The position numbers and the translations under genes were made by a program. From contig OY781921.1 of NCBI GenBank assembly GCA_963677245.1, positions 2,108,001 to 2,172,000 on the forward strand: a DNA stretch of 64,000 nucleotides, given 5' to 3'. This stretch comes from Saccharicrinis sp963677245. Lineage in GTDB: Bacteria > Bacteroidota > Bacteroidia > Bacteroidales > Marinilabiliaceae. The first letter of the stretch is position 1. Each line of letters opens with the position of its first letter. The notes beneath the pieces were generated by a model. That model was given only the letters and a program-made list of their open reading frames with translations, did not search any database and was not told the origin of the DNA. Of the stretch, positions 24,663 through 34,643 are shown piece by piece.

Positions 24663-26384
24663 TTACTGAATAATTGCTTTAAAAGCAGCATCCTCTAAGA
24701 ATTTACCGAATTCCATATCTTTAGCAGCAGCTTCTTTTAAAGATCCGTCTAATTCAATGGCTTTACGTAAGCTATCAAATACTAAATCATTATCAGCAGT
24801 GCGAGCACCAACAATAGCTTTTAAATAGTATTTAAATCCTACTTCCATTGTATTCGCATTTAAAGTAGACAAAGCAGCATCATACTTACCAGCTAAAATT
24901 TTAGCTAGAGCAGCATTGCAGTTTGTGCTATTTCCGAAGTAACGCATAGCAGCATCATAGTCACCTTTGTGGATAGATAAAATACCTAAGTTATTATCTA
25001 ATTCAGGACCAACACCTGCAGCAGCACCAAAATACTCTTCAGCTTTAGCTAAATCACCCTGACGAAGAGCAATTACACCAAGGTTATTGCTTACTACAGC
25101 GTTTCCTGCGCTAATTTCATTTGCTTTTTCTAAAGCAACTTTAGCATCATCTAATTTATCTTGCTTAACTAAAACATAAGCAACGTTGTTATAACCTCTC
25201 CAACATTTAGGAAATACTTCGTTTACTTTTTTATAGATAGTTAATTGCTCATCTAAATCTTCAGTTAAAGTAGCAGCATATAATAACTCTTCTACATTTA
25301 AAGCTGAAGCATCAGAAGAAGCTAATTCTGCAATTTCCTCATCAGACTTACCAATTACTTCAACGTTAACAGCCACTTTAGAACGACGTAACTGAGGTAA
25401 GATATCATCAGCAATTACTTTGTAAGTTTCTGACATGTTTTTGATTTCTTTCTCTCTTACTTCAGGATCAGAGTACATAGAAAGAACTCTTAAGATAAGC
25501 TCTTTATCCTGGATGCTTGAAGCTTCCATTAAAGCTTTAAATCCTTCCCAGTCTTCTGGGGTATTTTTAAGATCGAAGAATCCTTCTGCAGAACCATCAA
25601 CTTTAGCTCTTTTTAATTCTTTAGCTAAATATCCTTTAGCAACCTTTTGTCTTTTTTCTGATAAGCTAGTATTCAAATCAGTTGGACCATCAGGAGAAGC
25701 ATAAGCAGAAATAGAAACACCTGTGAACTTTTTGTTTTCAGCAGCCTCAGCTTCTTTGATATAATCTTTTAATGCTTTAATCTCTTCTTTTCTTAGTTCA
25801 GTACCACGTAAAGCAGCTTGTTGAATTAAGAAAAAGATATCAGCATCTTGAGTTTCAGGTACAATTCTTTTAAAGTTATCTTTACCGATAGAAGCAGTAG
25901 AACCTTGATCTTTTACTAAATCAGAAGTTGCGATTACACCATCAGCAATTTTAACATCATCAAAATCAATACTCTCACCACCTTTAGATGCTTTGATACG
26001 TACAACCAGGTTAGATACCTTCATGTTATCGTTGTAAGGTACTGATCCAGTGTAAGTATACTGACCACCGTTAAGGTAAGAGATCACTTGATTATTTCCT
26101 TCAGCGCTTTCACCTTGAACAGTTTTAGCAGGAAATGCAGTTTCACCACCGTCATACTTCAACACTGGAGTAAGTTCTACAATAGCTTTTTTATCCATGT
26201 AGTTTTCAGGCACTTTTACCTTAATGGTAACATCTACTTTTCCAGCATGTGCTTCTAACACTTCCGGAGTAACGGTATATGTTACATCTTGTGCTTTACT
26301 TTTCATTTTGTTTAAGCCTGCACAGCTAGCTAGTAACGCTGCCAAAGCTATCGAAGCAAAAACATTGATTCTTGATTGTTTCAT
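24663..26384 (-). CDS. Outer-membrane lipoprotein with OmpA-like region and TPR repeats
   Basis: The 573-residue protein has a lipoprotein signal with lipobox LLASC (Cys about 21), a beta-rich N-terminal half, then a segment with ISAYASPDGPTDLN and LSEKRQKVAKGYL that resembles the peptidoglycan-binding OmpA fold, and C-terminal TPR-like repeats (NNVAYVLVKQDKLDDAKVALEKA, NNLGVIALRQGDLAKAEEYF). This fits an envelope scaffold facing the periplasm; the precise role is unknown. It carries a good sigma promoter 99 bp upstream and is monocistronic by its flanking terminator. Confidence 0.72.
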   Translation of the reverse strand: MKQSRINVFASIALAALLASCAGLNKMKSKAQDVTYTVTPEVLEAHAGKVDVTIKVKVPENYMDKKAIVELTPVLKYDGGETAFPAKTVQGESAEGNNQVISYLNGGQYTYTGSVPYNDNMKVSNLVVRIKASKGGESIDFDDVKIADGVIATSDLVKDQGSTASIGKDNFKRIVPETQDADIFFLIQQAALRGTELRKEEIKALKDYIKEAEAAENKKFTGVSISAYASPDGPTDLNTSLSEKRQKVAKGYLAKELKRAKVDGSAEGFFDLKNTPEDWEGFKALMEASSIQDKELILRVLSMYSDPEVREKEIKNMSETYKVIADDILPQLRRSKVAVNVEVIGKSDEEIAELASSDASALNVEELLYAATLTEDLDEQLTIYKKVNEVFPKCWRGYNNVAYVLVKQDKLDDAKVALEKANEISAGNAVVSNNLGVIALRQGDLAKAEEYFGAAAGVGPELDNNLGILSIHKGDYDAAMRYFGNSTNCNAALAKILAGKYDAALSTLNANTMEVGFKYYLKAIVGARTADNDLVFDSLRKAIELDGSLKEAAAKDMEFGKFLEDAAFKAIIQ

Positions 26385-26482
26385 AATATTAACCTAATTA
26401 TGTGTTTTCAATTAACTTTCGATAAGTTTTTTACAAATTTAATAATGTTTTAAAAAAATAAAAGGTTCACTCTCATTTATTG

Positions 26483-26515
26483 CAAATATAGATATTCTAA
26501 GAAAATAATAGCAAT
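26483..26515 (-). promoter_or_regulatory. Promoter of the OmpA/TPR lipoprotein gene
   Basis: Read on the minus strand, ATTG (26515-26512), a 21-nt gap and TATATTTG (26490-26483) give a one-mismatch fit to the Bacteroidota consensus. Confidence 0.6.
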
Positions 26516-26601
26516 CACCTTAAAATTTAATCATATATTTTTATCCAAAACTGACCAATTATTCTTTATAAAACCACATTCATTTTTACTTAATAAAATG
26601 C

Positions 26602-27252
26602 TTATGTAATTTTTATATTGGTTATACCATTGGAAAATGGATAATCCTGTAATTTTTTAAATGCCTGATAATGCGATTCTAAATGAAAATCAGCACCTGT
26701 AGCATCAATAATTACCACCGGGAAATCCCGAACTTCTTTAAAGTAGTTAAAATAGCCTCTAGACACCGATGATAAGTATTCTTCTTCCATATCAAGTTCA
26801 TATGATCGTCCTCTTTTATTGATATTTTCTTTGAGTTTTGAAACATCCCGATGCAGATAAAACATTACATCCGGCTTAACCAAAAAACTGCGAATCATAT
26901 CAAAAAACTGCCTGTACAGCTGAAACTCATCATCTGGCAACGTAATTTTAGCAAAAATAAAGGACTTCATCAAATAATAATCAGAAACAGTTACACTTTT
27001 AAACAGGTCACCTTGTTCTAAGTCCTGTTTTAGTTGCTTATAACGTGCTGCCAAAAATGACAATTCCAATGGAAAGGCATACCTTTTTTTATCTTTATAA
27101 AACTTGGGTAAAAAAGGATTATCTTCAAATGTTTCCAATACCAGCCTGGCATTTATATCAGAAGATAGTTTGGTGGCTAGGGTTGTTTTACCTGCTCCAA
27201 TATTACCTTCTATTACAACTAAACGATTTTTTGCTTCTGACGTTTTACTCAT
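26602..27252 (-). CDS. Deoxynucleoside kinase
   Basis: The 216-residue protein belongs to the dNK/dGK/dCK family, which phosphorylates deoxynucleosides for salvage. The P-loop is EGNIGAGKTTLATKL near residues 15-29, followed by ETFEDNPFL, SFIFAKITL and the lid-region RGRSYELDMEEEYL. The substrate (dA, dG or dC) cannot be assigned. It starts 9 bp after the stop of the upstream prolyl oligopeptidase gene on the same strand, so the two are probably co-transcribed. Confidence 0.88.
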   Translation of the reverse strand: MSKTSEAKNRLVVIEGNIGAGKTTLATKLSSDINARLVLETFEDNPFLPKFYKDKKRYAFPLELSFLAARYKQLKQDLEQGDLFKSVTVSDYYLMKSFIFAKITLPDDEFQLYRQFFDMIRSFLVKPDVMFYLHRDVSKLKENINKRGRSYELDMEEEYLSSVSRGYFNYFKEVRDFPVVIIDATGADFHLESHYQAFKKLQDYPFSNGITNIKIT

Positions 27253-27261
27253 TAAACCTTG

Positions 27262-29400
27262 CTATTCGTACTTTGGTCTTTCATTCATGTTATACAACAT
27301 AAACGACCACAAATCTGCTGCCTCTTCAATTTTTTTACTTGTTGGCTTTCCTGCCCCATGCCCTGCTTTGCTTTCAATACGAATAATCACCGGATTGTTA
27401 CCTGTATAACTATCTTGCAAGGCTGCTATATATTTAAAAGAATGCGCAGGCACAACTCTATCATCATGATCTGCTGTCATAACCATCACTGCCGGATATT
27501 CTATATCTTTTTTTACATTATGAACCGGAGAATAGGCATACAAGTATTCAAACATCTCCTTGCTTTCTTCCGATGTTCCATAATCTGCAGCCCAAAATCT
27601 TCCTATTGTAAATTTATGATATCGTAACATATCCATTACCCCTACTGCGGGCAAAGCCACTTTAAACAAATCCGGCCTTTGATTTGTGACCGCCCCGACT
27701 AACAAGCCTCCATTAGAACCACCATGAACAGCTAACCTATTTGGTGATGTATATTTTTCTACAATCAGGTATTCTGCAGCGGCAATACAATCATCAAATA
27801 CATTTTGCTTCTTTAGTTTAGTTCCTGCCTGATGCCAGTCCTTTCCATATTCTCCACCACCTCTTAAATTAACCATGGCATAAATACCTTTATTTTCCAA
27901 CAACACCATTCTGCTTACAGAAAAGGATGGCGTTAGAGAAACATTAAAACCTCCATAGCCATATAACATGGTAGGATTGTTACCATCCAGTTTCAGACCT
28001 TTTTTATGGGTTATAAACATTGGAATCTTAGTCCCATCCTTACTTGTAAAAAACACCTGCTTGGTTGTGTATTGTTCAAAATCAATTCCTAATTCAGGTT
28101 TCCAATATAATTCAGATGTGTTATCCGCAATATTATACTTATATATGGCAGATGGATACACAAATGATGTAAATACGAAATAAGTTTCTTCATCCTCTTT
28201 TTCTCCACCAAAACCACCTATCGATCCAATCGAAGGTAATTCTACATCATATAAATACTTCCCGCTTCGATCAAATACTTTAACAATGTCATGCGCATCT
28301 TTCATATATTGAGCAATCAACTTATTACTTTTAACCGAGATACTACTTAATACTTCCTCTTGTTCTGGAATAACATCTTGCCAGTTTTCCAACTGAGGCT
28401 TCTTTAGAGTGAATTTAATTAACCTTTCTTTGGGAGCTTTAAAATTTGTCTTTACTAAAAACTCACCATTTTGATGATCTAGCAAACGGTGATCAAACTC
28501 AAACCTATCTACGACTTTAATAATTTCAGAAGATTCTACAGTCAAATCCTTCAAGTACATTGAATTTCCGCTCGTAGATTCTGTTTGATAAATAACCAAG
28601 AATTCTTCATCTTTTGTCACTGATGCATCTACCAATCTGTTAGGATGAAGCTTATCTTCAAAAATAATTTTATCGCTATTTACATCTGTTCCTAATTGGT
28701 GATAACATAGTTTAGGACTTTTATTTTCTGCCGTTAGTTCATCACCTTCTTTAGGCTCTTCGAATCTGGAATAGAAAAATCCATCCTTATACCATGAAAT
28801 ACTTGAAAACTTAACCCAATCTATATGATCGTCCAACATTTTCCCTGATGCTATTTCTTTAACAAAGATTTCCTGCCAGTCTGATCCACTTCTTGAAATG
28901 GAGTAAGCAAGATATTTTCCGTTTTTTGAAATTTTTAATGAACTTAAAGCCACTGTCCCATCTTCCGATAAAGCGTTAGGATCAATTAACACTTTTTCCT
29001 CAGCTCCATCCGATTCTTTATAATAAAATACGGATTGATCCTGAAGTCCATCATTTTTAGAGTAAACAATTAACCCTGAAATATGTGTTGGGACGCCCAT
29101 CTTCTCATAATTCCAGATTTCTGTTAATCGATTTTCAATACTGCTTCGAAAAGGAATTTTTTCAAGATATGCATCTGTCACTTTGTTTTGTTCAATGACC
29201 CAAGCCTTGGTTTCTTCCGACATATCATCTTCGAGCCAACGATAGGGATCTGCTACTTTTGTTCCAAAGTATTCATCTACAGAATCAACTTTGGCGGTTA
29301 TTGGATAGTTTAATTTTTCCATTTTTGTTTTTGTACTACAAGACATCACTAAGAGTCCTAAAATGACACTTGAGATTTTGTTGATTGTTTTGGGAGACAT
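27262..29400 (-). CDS. Prolyl oligopeptidase family (S9A) lipoprotein
   Basis: The 712-residue protein has a lipoprotein signal (VILGLLVMSC, Cys about 21), a beta-propeller domain (about 80-420) and a C-terminal alpha/beta hydrolase domain. The nucleophile is Ser562 in HGGSNGGLLVGA; the acid is Asp in TADHDDRVVPAHS and the catalytic His is in KAGHGAGKPT. Such enzymes cut after proline in short peptides. Location in the envelope suggests peptide nutrition or processing. The gene is followed at once by the nucleoside kinase. Confidence 0.93.
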   Translation of the reverse strand: MSPKTINKISSVILGLLVMSCSTKTKMEKLNYPITAKVDSVDEYFGTKVADPYRWLEDDMSEETKAWVIEQNKVTDAYLEKIPFRSSIENRLTEIWNYEKMGVPTHISGLIVYSKNDGLQDQSVFYYKESDGAEEKVLIDPNALSEDGTVALSSLKISKNGKYLAYSISRSGSDWQEIFVKEIASGKMLDDHIDWVKFSSISWYKDGFFYSRFEEPKEGDELTAENKSPKLCYHQLGTDVNSDKIIFEDKLHPNRLVDASVTKDEEFLVIYQTESTSGNSMYLKDLTVESSEIIKVVDRFEFDHRLLDHQNGEFLVKTNFKAPKERLIKFTLKKPQLENWQDVIPEQEEVLSSISVKSNKLIAQYMKDAHDIVKVFDRSGKYLYDVELPSIGSIGGFGGEKEDEETYFVFTSFVYPSAIYKYNIADNTSELYWKPELGIDFEQYTTKQVFFTSKDGTKIPMFITHKKGLKLDGNNPTMLYGYGGFNVSLTPSFSVSRMVLLENKGIYAMVNLRGGGEYGKDWHQAGTKLKKQNVFDDCIAAAEYLIVEKYTSPNRLAVHGGSNGGLLVGAVTNQRPDLFKVALPAVGVMDMLRYHKFTIGRFWAADYGTSEESKEMFEYLYAYSPVHNVKKDIEYPAVMVMTADHDDRVVPAHSFKYIAALQDSYTGNNPVIIRIESKAGHGAGKPTSKKIEEAADLWSFMLYNMNERPKYE

Positions 29401-29537
29401 ACTTTAAAGATTAAAATTTAGAAAAATAATTTTTCCTCACTTGATTTATAGGGTTGGTTTTTATCATATGATTGAATACTCAATAACATTTATGGGGATC
29501 AAATGTTATTATGCATTTCCTTCTTTATAAATTAAAA

Positions 29538-30017
29538 CTAAAATATCTGGTTGTTCTTCCTCAACCGCTCTTCTTTTACTTTACCGGTAAACCAACCCAC
29601 CATCAATCCTAATAGCCAACCTAGAATCACGCCACCTTTCATGGAGCTTAAAACGAAACCTCCAATAAACAAACCTATTAAAACTCCAACAACCATCCCT
29701 AATACAGTATATACCGACAATACAAAACCTTTGGGACGAATACCATGTAGACTTTTGAGATGTTTCATAATCTCTTCAACCAGGTTATCAAATTCAATAG
29801 CATACCTATTGCCATCATCAAAAAACTGATCAAGATGTTCCGTAGCATCCTGTATTTTTTTCCAATATATTTTGCATTCGGGACAACTTGTTGCTTTCTT
29901 TTCCAACAACTTACCTAAGCGTGGAAGAACTTCAAAATTCGACAAGGCCGCTTGAATTCTAGGCATTTTCACAGCTTTCTGTTCTAACTCATCCATCCAC
30001 TCCTGATATTGCATCAT
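29538..30017 (-). CDS. Small membrane protein with N-terminal CPEC motif, unknown function
   Basis: The 159-residue protein has a soluble N-terminal half with CPECKIYWKK near residues 40-49, which could bind a metal with other residues, then two glycine-rich membrane segments (about 98-120 and 124-147) and a basic C-terminal tail. I do not recognise the family. It lies between pnp and the prolyl oligopeptidase gene, separated from each by more than 110 bp, so it may be transcribed alone. Confidence 0.6.
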   Translation of the reverse strand: MMQYQEWMDELEQKAVKMPRIQAALSNFEVLPRLGKLLEKKATSCPECKIYWKKIQDATEHLDQFFDDGNRYAIEFDNLVEEIMKHLKSLHGIRPKGFVLSVYTVLGMVVGVLIGLFIGGFVLSSMKGGVILGWLLGLMVGWFTGKVKEERLRKNNQIF

Positions 30018-30085
30018 CTTATCTTAATATATTAATCGATTTATTTTGCTAATAACAATTTGAGACTAATTTAGTTTTCAAGCAA

Positions 30086-30110
30086 AAAAAAAGGCCTTAC
30101 GGCCTTTTTT
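30086..30110 (-). terminator. Terminator of pnp
   Basis: On the minus strand AAAAAAGGCC-GTAA-GGCCTT is followed by a T-run (30095-30083), 22 bp past the pnp stop. Confidence 0.8.
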
Positions 30111-30131
30111 CAATATGTAATAGTTTTAAAA

Positions 30132-32270
30132 CTAGTCTTTTTTCGGCTTACGCTCTGGTCTTGGCAATAAGACCTTTCTTGAAAGTTTTAATTTACCTGA
30201 TCTTTGATCAACTTCAATTAATTTCACTTCCACTTCTTCACCTTCTTTAAGCACATCTTCTACTTTTTCAAGGCGCTTCCACTCAATTTCAGAGATATGC
30301 AATAAACCTTCTTTTCCTGGAAGAATTTCAACAAATGCACCAAATGGAACAATTGATTTCACTTTTCCTTTGTAAACCTCTCCTACTTCAGGAACTGCTA
30401 CAATACCTTTAATTTTTGCCAATGCTGCATTAATTGAAGCAGCATTATCTGCAGAAACATTCACAATACCAACATCTCCACTCTCTTCAATAGTAATAGT
30501 AGATTCTGTAGTAGATTGGATTTCCTGAATGATTTTTCCTCCAGGTCCAATTACTGCACCAATCATATCTTTAGGAATTGTAATGGTTTCGATACGAGGA
30601 GCATGAGGTTTAAGATCTTCTCTTGGTTCACTCATGGTTTCCATGATCTTATCCATGATATGCAATCTACCATCTCTTGCCTGAAGAAGTGCTTTCTCCA
30701 ACACTTCGTATGAAAGACCGTCTACCTTAATATCCATTTGTGTAGCTGTAATACCATCTTTGGTACCCGTTACTTTAAAGTCCATATCTCCTAAGTGATC
30801 TTCGTCACCAAGAATATCTGAAAGTACAGCAAAGTTCTTATCAGCATCTGTAATCAATCCCATAGCGATACCAGTTACCGGCTTTTTAATAGGTACACCA
30901 GCATCCATTAACGCTAAGGTTCCTGCACATACGGTAGCCATTGAAGATGAACCATTAGACTCCAAAATATCTGACATAATACGCACAGTATATGGATAAT
31001 CCTGAGGCAACATTCTTTTTAGTGCTCTAAATGCAAGGTTTCCGTGACCAATCTCACGACGGCTGGTTCCTCTTGACGCTCTTGCATCACCAGTTGAGAA
31101 TGGAGGGAAATTATAGTGTAATAAGAAACGTTCTACTGTTTTATTTAAAACATCATCAACAACTTTCTCATCTAACTTAGTACCCAAAGTAACTGTTGAT
31201 AAAGATTGTGTTTCACCACGAGTAAAAATAGATGAACCGTGAGGACCTGGTAAATAGTCTACTTCACTCCAGATAGGACGAATCTCATCTGTTTTACGAC
31301 CATCTAAACGTACTCTTTCATCTAAAACACAACGACGAACTGCCTCTTTTTCTACATCATGATAATACTTACCAATTAATTCAGTTGGTATTTCAACAGA
31401 ATCATCTTCTGCATCATAATTAGCAGCAATATATTCTTCTTTGATAGCAGCAAATTTATCAGCACGCTCATGTTTTGGAAGACCTGCTTTAGCAACTTCG
31501 TATACTTTATCGTAAGTGGCCGCTTTGATATGCTCCATCAATTCTGCATCATTTTCTTCGTGACAATACTCACGCTTTTCAGTTGAACCAACCATTTCTG
31601 CCAATTCAATCTGAGCCTGACACTGAACTTTAATTGCATCATGAGCTACTTTCATTGCTTCAAGCATTTCCTGCTCCGAAACTTCATCCATCTCACCTTC
31701 TACCATCAAAATATTTTCCATGGTAGCACCTACAACAAGCTCCATATCTGCCTCTTCCATTTGCGTACGTGTTGGATTAACAATTAACTCACCGTTAACT
31801 CTTGCTACACGAACTTCTGAAATTGGACCGTTAAATGGAATATCTGATACCGCTAATGCAGCCGAAGCAGCTAAACCTGCCAATGCATCCGGTAAATCTT
31901 CTTTATCTCCTGAAACCAGGTTAATTGTTACAAATGTTTCTGCATGATAATCCTCTGGAAATAAAGGACGTAATGCTCTGTCGACTAAACGACATACTAA
32001 AATTTCATTATCTGAAGGACGAGCCTCTCTTTTCATAAATCCGCCAGGGAAACGACCTATAGCCGAAAACTTTTCTCTGTATTCAACAGACAGGGGCATA
32101 AAATCAACACCAGGAGCTGCATCTTTTGCAGATACTACAGTCGCCAATAAATAAGTATTATTCATTTTTACAACTACAGAACCGTCGGCTTGTTTGGCTA
32201 ATTTTCCTGTTTCAATTGTGATGGACCTTCCATCACCCAAATCAATCGTTTTTTCAATTGGAGTAATCAT
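30132..32270 (-). CDS. pnp: Polyribonucleotide nucleotidyltransferase (PNPase)
   Basis: PNPase degrades RNA 3' to 5' by phosphorolysis as part of mRNA turnover. Two RNase PH-like domains (about 10-210 and 310-540) are followed by a KH domain (KDMIGAVIGPGGKIIQEI) and an S1 domain (GKVKSIVPFGAFVEILPGKEGLLHIS). The second core has FPPFSTGDARASRGTSRREIGHGNLA with active-site residues. The 712-residue length is normal. A minus-strand -7 box (CAAATATA on the plus strand, 32297-32304) lies 27 bp upstream. Confidence 0.97.
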   Translation of the reverse strand: MITPIEKTIDLGDGRSITIETGKLAKQADGSVVVKMNNTYLLATVVSAKDAAPGVDFMPLSVEYREKFSAIGRFPGGFMKREARPSDNEILVCRLVDRALRPLFPEDYHAETFVTINLVSGDKEDLPDALAGLAASAALAVSDIPFNGPISEVRVARVNGELIVNPTRTQMEEADMELVVGATMENILMVEGEMDEVSEQEMLEAMKVAHDAIKVQCQAQIELAEMVGSTEKREYCHEENDAELMEHIKAATYDKVYEVAKAGLPKHERADKFAAIKEEYIAANYDAEDDSVEIPTELIGKYYHDVEKEAVRRCVLDERVRLDGRKTDEIRPIWSEVDYLPGPHGSSIFTRGETQSLSTVTLGTKLDEKVVDDVLNKTVERFLLHYNFPPFSTGDARASRGTSRREIGHGNLAFRALKRMLPQDYPYTVRIMSDILESNGSSSMATVCAGTLALMDAGVPIKKPVTGIAMGLITDADKNFAVLSDILGDEDHLGDMDFKVTGTKDGITATQMDIKVDGLSYEVLEKALLQARDGRLHIMDKIMETMSEPREDLKPHAPRIETITIPKDMIGAVIGPGGKIIQEIQSTTESTITIEESGDVGIVNVSADNAASINAALAKIKGIVAVPEVGEVYKGKVKSIVPFGAFVEILPGKEGLLHISEIEWKRLEKVEDVLKEGEEVEVKLIEVDQRSGKLKLSRKVLLPRPERKPKKD

Positions 32271-32440
32271 ATTTTCTTTTTTCTCTATTGTCGCCCCAAA
32301 TATATGTAATCTGTTTAGATTATAATGAGATAAGGTAATTTATTTTTAGGTTCAGATTTATAAATATCTTTTTTCAGTAGAAATACAATTACACAGGCAA
32401 GGAAGCTTATTTTTATACTTTTCGATTACTAATTTTTTCC

Positions 32441-34015
32441 TTAATCTATATTAGAAATTGTAACGATTGACCGAGCTGGAATTTGCAATGCATCACCCTC
32501 CTTTATACATCGGGTTAGTTTTAAATTATTTTCTGAATCTTCATCTGTTACATAAACATTCAACTCTCCTATCCCTTTAAAATCTTCCATTAAGACTTTG
32601 ATTGAAGCAGGTTCATTTTCATAATTAACCAATACTACAGATACTTTCTGCCCATCTTCAGAAATATAAGCACTGGCCATTAATGCATCGAGTGTATCTT
32701 CATTTTTGAGTTTATCACTACGAGTGATATTTACTCTTTTCATACCTGGGCGTATAAATCTTGAATAATTACCCATAGCCCATAGCATTTTAGAGTCATT
32801 GATTTCTCCATCGAACTTGTTGTGATCAATGTAAATTAGACCATCTTTATAATTATAAGGGGTAACTGCAATCCACCATTGCCATGAAGATGCATTAGCA
32901 AAAACAAGATCCGAAAATATGACGCGCGCCAAATACAAGGCTGATTTCATACCTAAATCGCGACCTACTCCATCAATTTCATTATTATGTTCAAATAAAC
33001 AATATTCACTCATCCAAAACTCAACATTACCTTTATAATCTGATATAGATGATGCGATTTTTTTTCTTGTATCAACCATTTTATCCAATGGCCACGTGGT
33101 AAAATAACTATGTCCTGCAATTTTTTTTGCAACATGAGATAAATTACCAACAAAATAAGATGATTGGGGATCAAAGAAAGTATTGAGTTGAGAAGCTCTA
33201 CCAGGTCTGTTTCCTTCTTCATATACATAATTTAACTGTGCAGTTTCAGGAATTTCAATTAACGTTTGCAGCTTATTTTTACTAAACTCCTCATTAATCA
33301 ACTTAGTAACGTCATATATTTCTTCATTTTGAGCCGGCGTTCCTTCTTGTCCTCCATCAATCCAATCCCACTGAGGCTCATTAAAAGGACTAACATAATC
33401 TAATTCCACTCCATCTATTTGATGTAAATTCTTTACAACATGAGACAGATATTCGGCATACGCCTGATAATTTTCCTGGGGTAGATTATAATTCGTTTTA
33501 CTAGATGAAAATGCTTTATTGTTCTTCGTAAGAAATACCGGCGGACTATTTACAAAGCCAACAAATTCGTCAACCCCTCTTTCTTTTGCGGCTTTTAAAA
33601 ACCAACGCTGACCATTTTGTTTCGACCAGTCAAACTCATTTTTGGCAACCATAAATGACTCTGCTCTTCGCCATTCATCACGAATTTTACTATTATCTCC
33701 TTGTTGAGCACTACCTCCTCCAATATTAAATCGCCAGGTACTTAAGCCAATTCCGACAGGATTACCATTCTCGTCCAAGTCTGTACTAAATAACCAATCA
33801 GCTATTTGCTCTTTTTTTTCTATCGGCCAATTGGCTCCAACAAACTGACAACTCCAGGCATCTGAAGCACCGAAGTTATGAATAGTTTGAAATTCTTTTT
33901 TTGCCTGAACTGTTAATACCAATTCTTTTTCTGACTTATCCCTTGCTCCGAATTGACAACTCATCATACCCAAAGCAACAATTACAATATTTGCAACTAA
34001 CCTAACCTTAATCAT
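32441..34015 (-). CDS. GH30-family glycoside hydrolase lipoprotein
   Basis: The 524-residue enzyme has a lipoprotein signal (ALGMMSCQ, Cys about 20) followed by HNFGASDAWSCQFVG, the start of a GH30 (beta/alpha)8 barrel. The acid/base is Glu213 in SPFNEPQWDW and the nucleophile is Glu337 in WMSEYCLFEHN. A beta-rich tail (about 430-524) completes the fold. GH30 members act on beta-1,6-galactan, beta-1,6-glucan, glucuronoxylan and related chains; the substrate is not clear here, though galactan-type enzymes share the NFGASDAWS start. No SusCD or other carbohydrate genes adjoin it. Confidence 0.85.
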   Translation of the reverse strand: MIKVRLVANIVIVALGMMSCQFGARDKSEKELVLTVQAKKEFQTIHNFGASDAWSCQFVGANWPIEKKEQIADWLFSTDLDENGNPVGIGLSTWRFNIGGGSAQQGDNSKIRDEWRRAESFMVAKNEFDWSKQNGQRWFLKAAKERGVDEFVGFVNSPPVFLTKNNKAFSSSKTNYNLPQENYQAYAEYLSHVVKNLHQIDGVELDYVSPFNEPQWDWIDGGQEGTPAQNEEIYDVTKLINEEFSKNKLQTLIEIPETAQLNYVYEEGNRPGRASQLNTFFDPQSSYFVGNLSHVAKKIAGHSYFTTWPLDKMVDTRKKIASSISDYKGNVEFWMSEYCLFEHNNEIDGVGRDLGMKSALYLARVIFSDLVFANASSWQWWIAVTPYNYKDGLIYIDHNKFDGEINDSKMLWAMGNYSRFIRPGMKRVNITRSDKLKNEDTLDALMASAYISEDGQKVSVVLVNYENEPASIKVLMEDFKGIGELNVYVTDEDSENNLKLTRCIKEGDALQIPARSIVTISNID

Positions 34016-34340
34016 GCGTTATTTTTACTACCAATTTGAATAGCAATTATAGTTATTACTTAAGCTTTACCATGTCAATATTTAAGCAGTTAATAATAGT
34101 TATTCAATAAAAAATAGCTCATTTTCTAATTCTAAACCGTCAAATTGAATTTTCGAAGATATTCCTACCGTAAGTATTGAATGTGTTGCGCTATTATAAA
34201 TTACACTAATATTTTGAACATGTATATCTAACTAACAAAAAAATGCTTCCTACCTTCATTTTGTTTTCAACAAATTCAAGCATTCCTGAATACATATTTT
34301 AAATTTATCTCAGACAAAAGAGTATTTTTCCCTTAAAAAA
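34016..34340. other. AT-rich intergenic region, no gene seen
   Basis: This stretch between the divergent GH30 and PAS-kinase genes shows no open frame of note and no clear hairpin. It leads into the small-RNA promoter that begins at 34341. Confidence 0.5.
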
Positions 34341-34373
34341 TTTGGAATTAACAACAACAATCGCTTATCTTTG
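34341..34373 (+). promoter_or_regulatory. Consensus promoter of a putative small RNA
   Basis: TTTG (34341-34344), a 21-nt gap and TATCTTTG (34366-34373) match the Bacteroidota consensus at every fixed position. Transcription would start near 34380. Confidence 0.75.
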
Positions 34374-34379
34374 TATCAA

Positions 34380-34452
34380 CTCATAGTTTAGGGTTAGGTT
34401 TGGTTAAAGATTGAGAGCGCCTGTCATAACGTTTGACAGGCGTTCTTTTTTT
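34380..34452 (+). ncRNA. Putative small RNA of about 70 nt ending in a strong terminator
   Basis: Between the consensus promoter and the T-run lies a non-coding stretch with GTTTAGGGTTAGGTTTGGTT, followed by a hairpin: AGAGCGCCTGTCA (34414-34426) pairs with TGACAGGCGTTCT (34434-34446, two G-T pairs) and is followed by TTTTTT. No ribosome-binding site or open frame is seen inside. The unit ends about 190 bp before the PAS-kinase start, so it could instead be a leader attenuator of that gene, but the strong terminator favours a separate RNA. I cannot match it to a named RNA family. Confidence 0.6.
34414..34452 (+). terminator. Terminator of the putative small RNA
   Basis: A 13-bp stem with a 7-nt loop (TAACGTT) and six T makes this one of the strongest terminators in the window. 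Confidence 0.85.
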
Positions 34453-34643
34453 ATATACCTAAGAAAATCAACACTCAAAGCAATCTTAGCTCTTTTGATT
34501 TTCTTGACTACTAATTCTATACATGACTTAAAAACACATCATCTCAGAATATTCTGCATTCATCAACACGCAACTAATTATCTTTGATATTAAATAAGTT
34601 TACTTTATCTTTTGGCTTTAGAAACAAAAGGTAGGACTGACAA

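Noticed and set aside
27104..27627. Plus-strand frames over the kinase and prolyl oligopeptidase genes
   Set aside because: These are mirror frames of well-conserved minus-strand genes.
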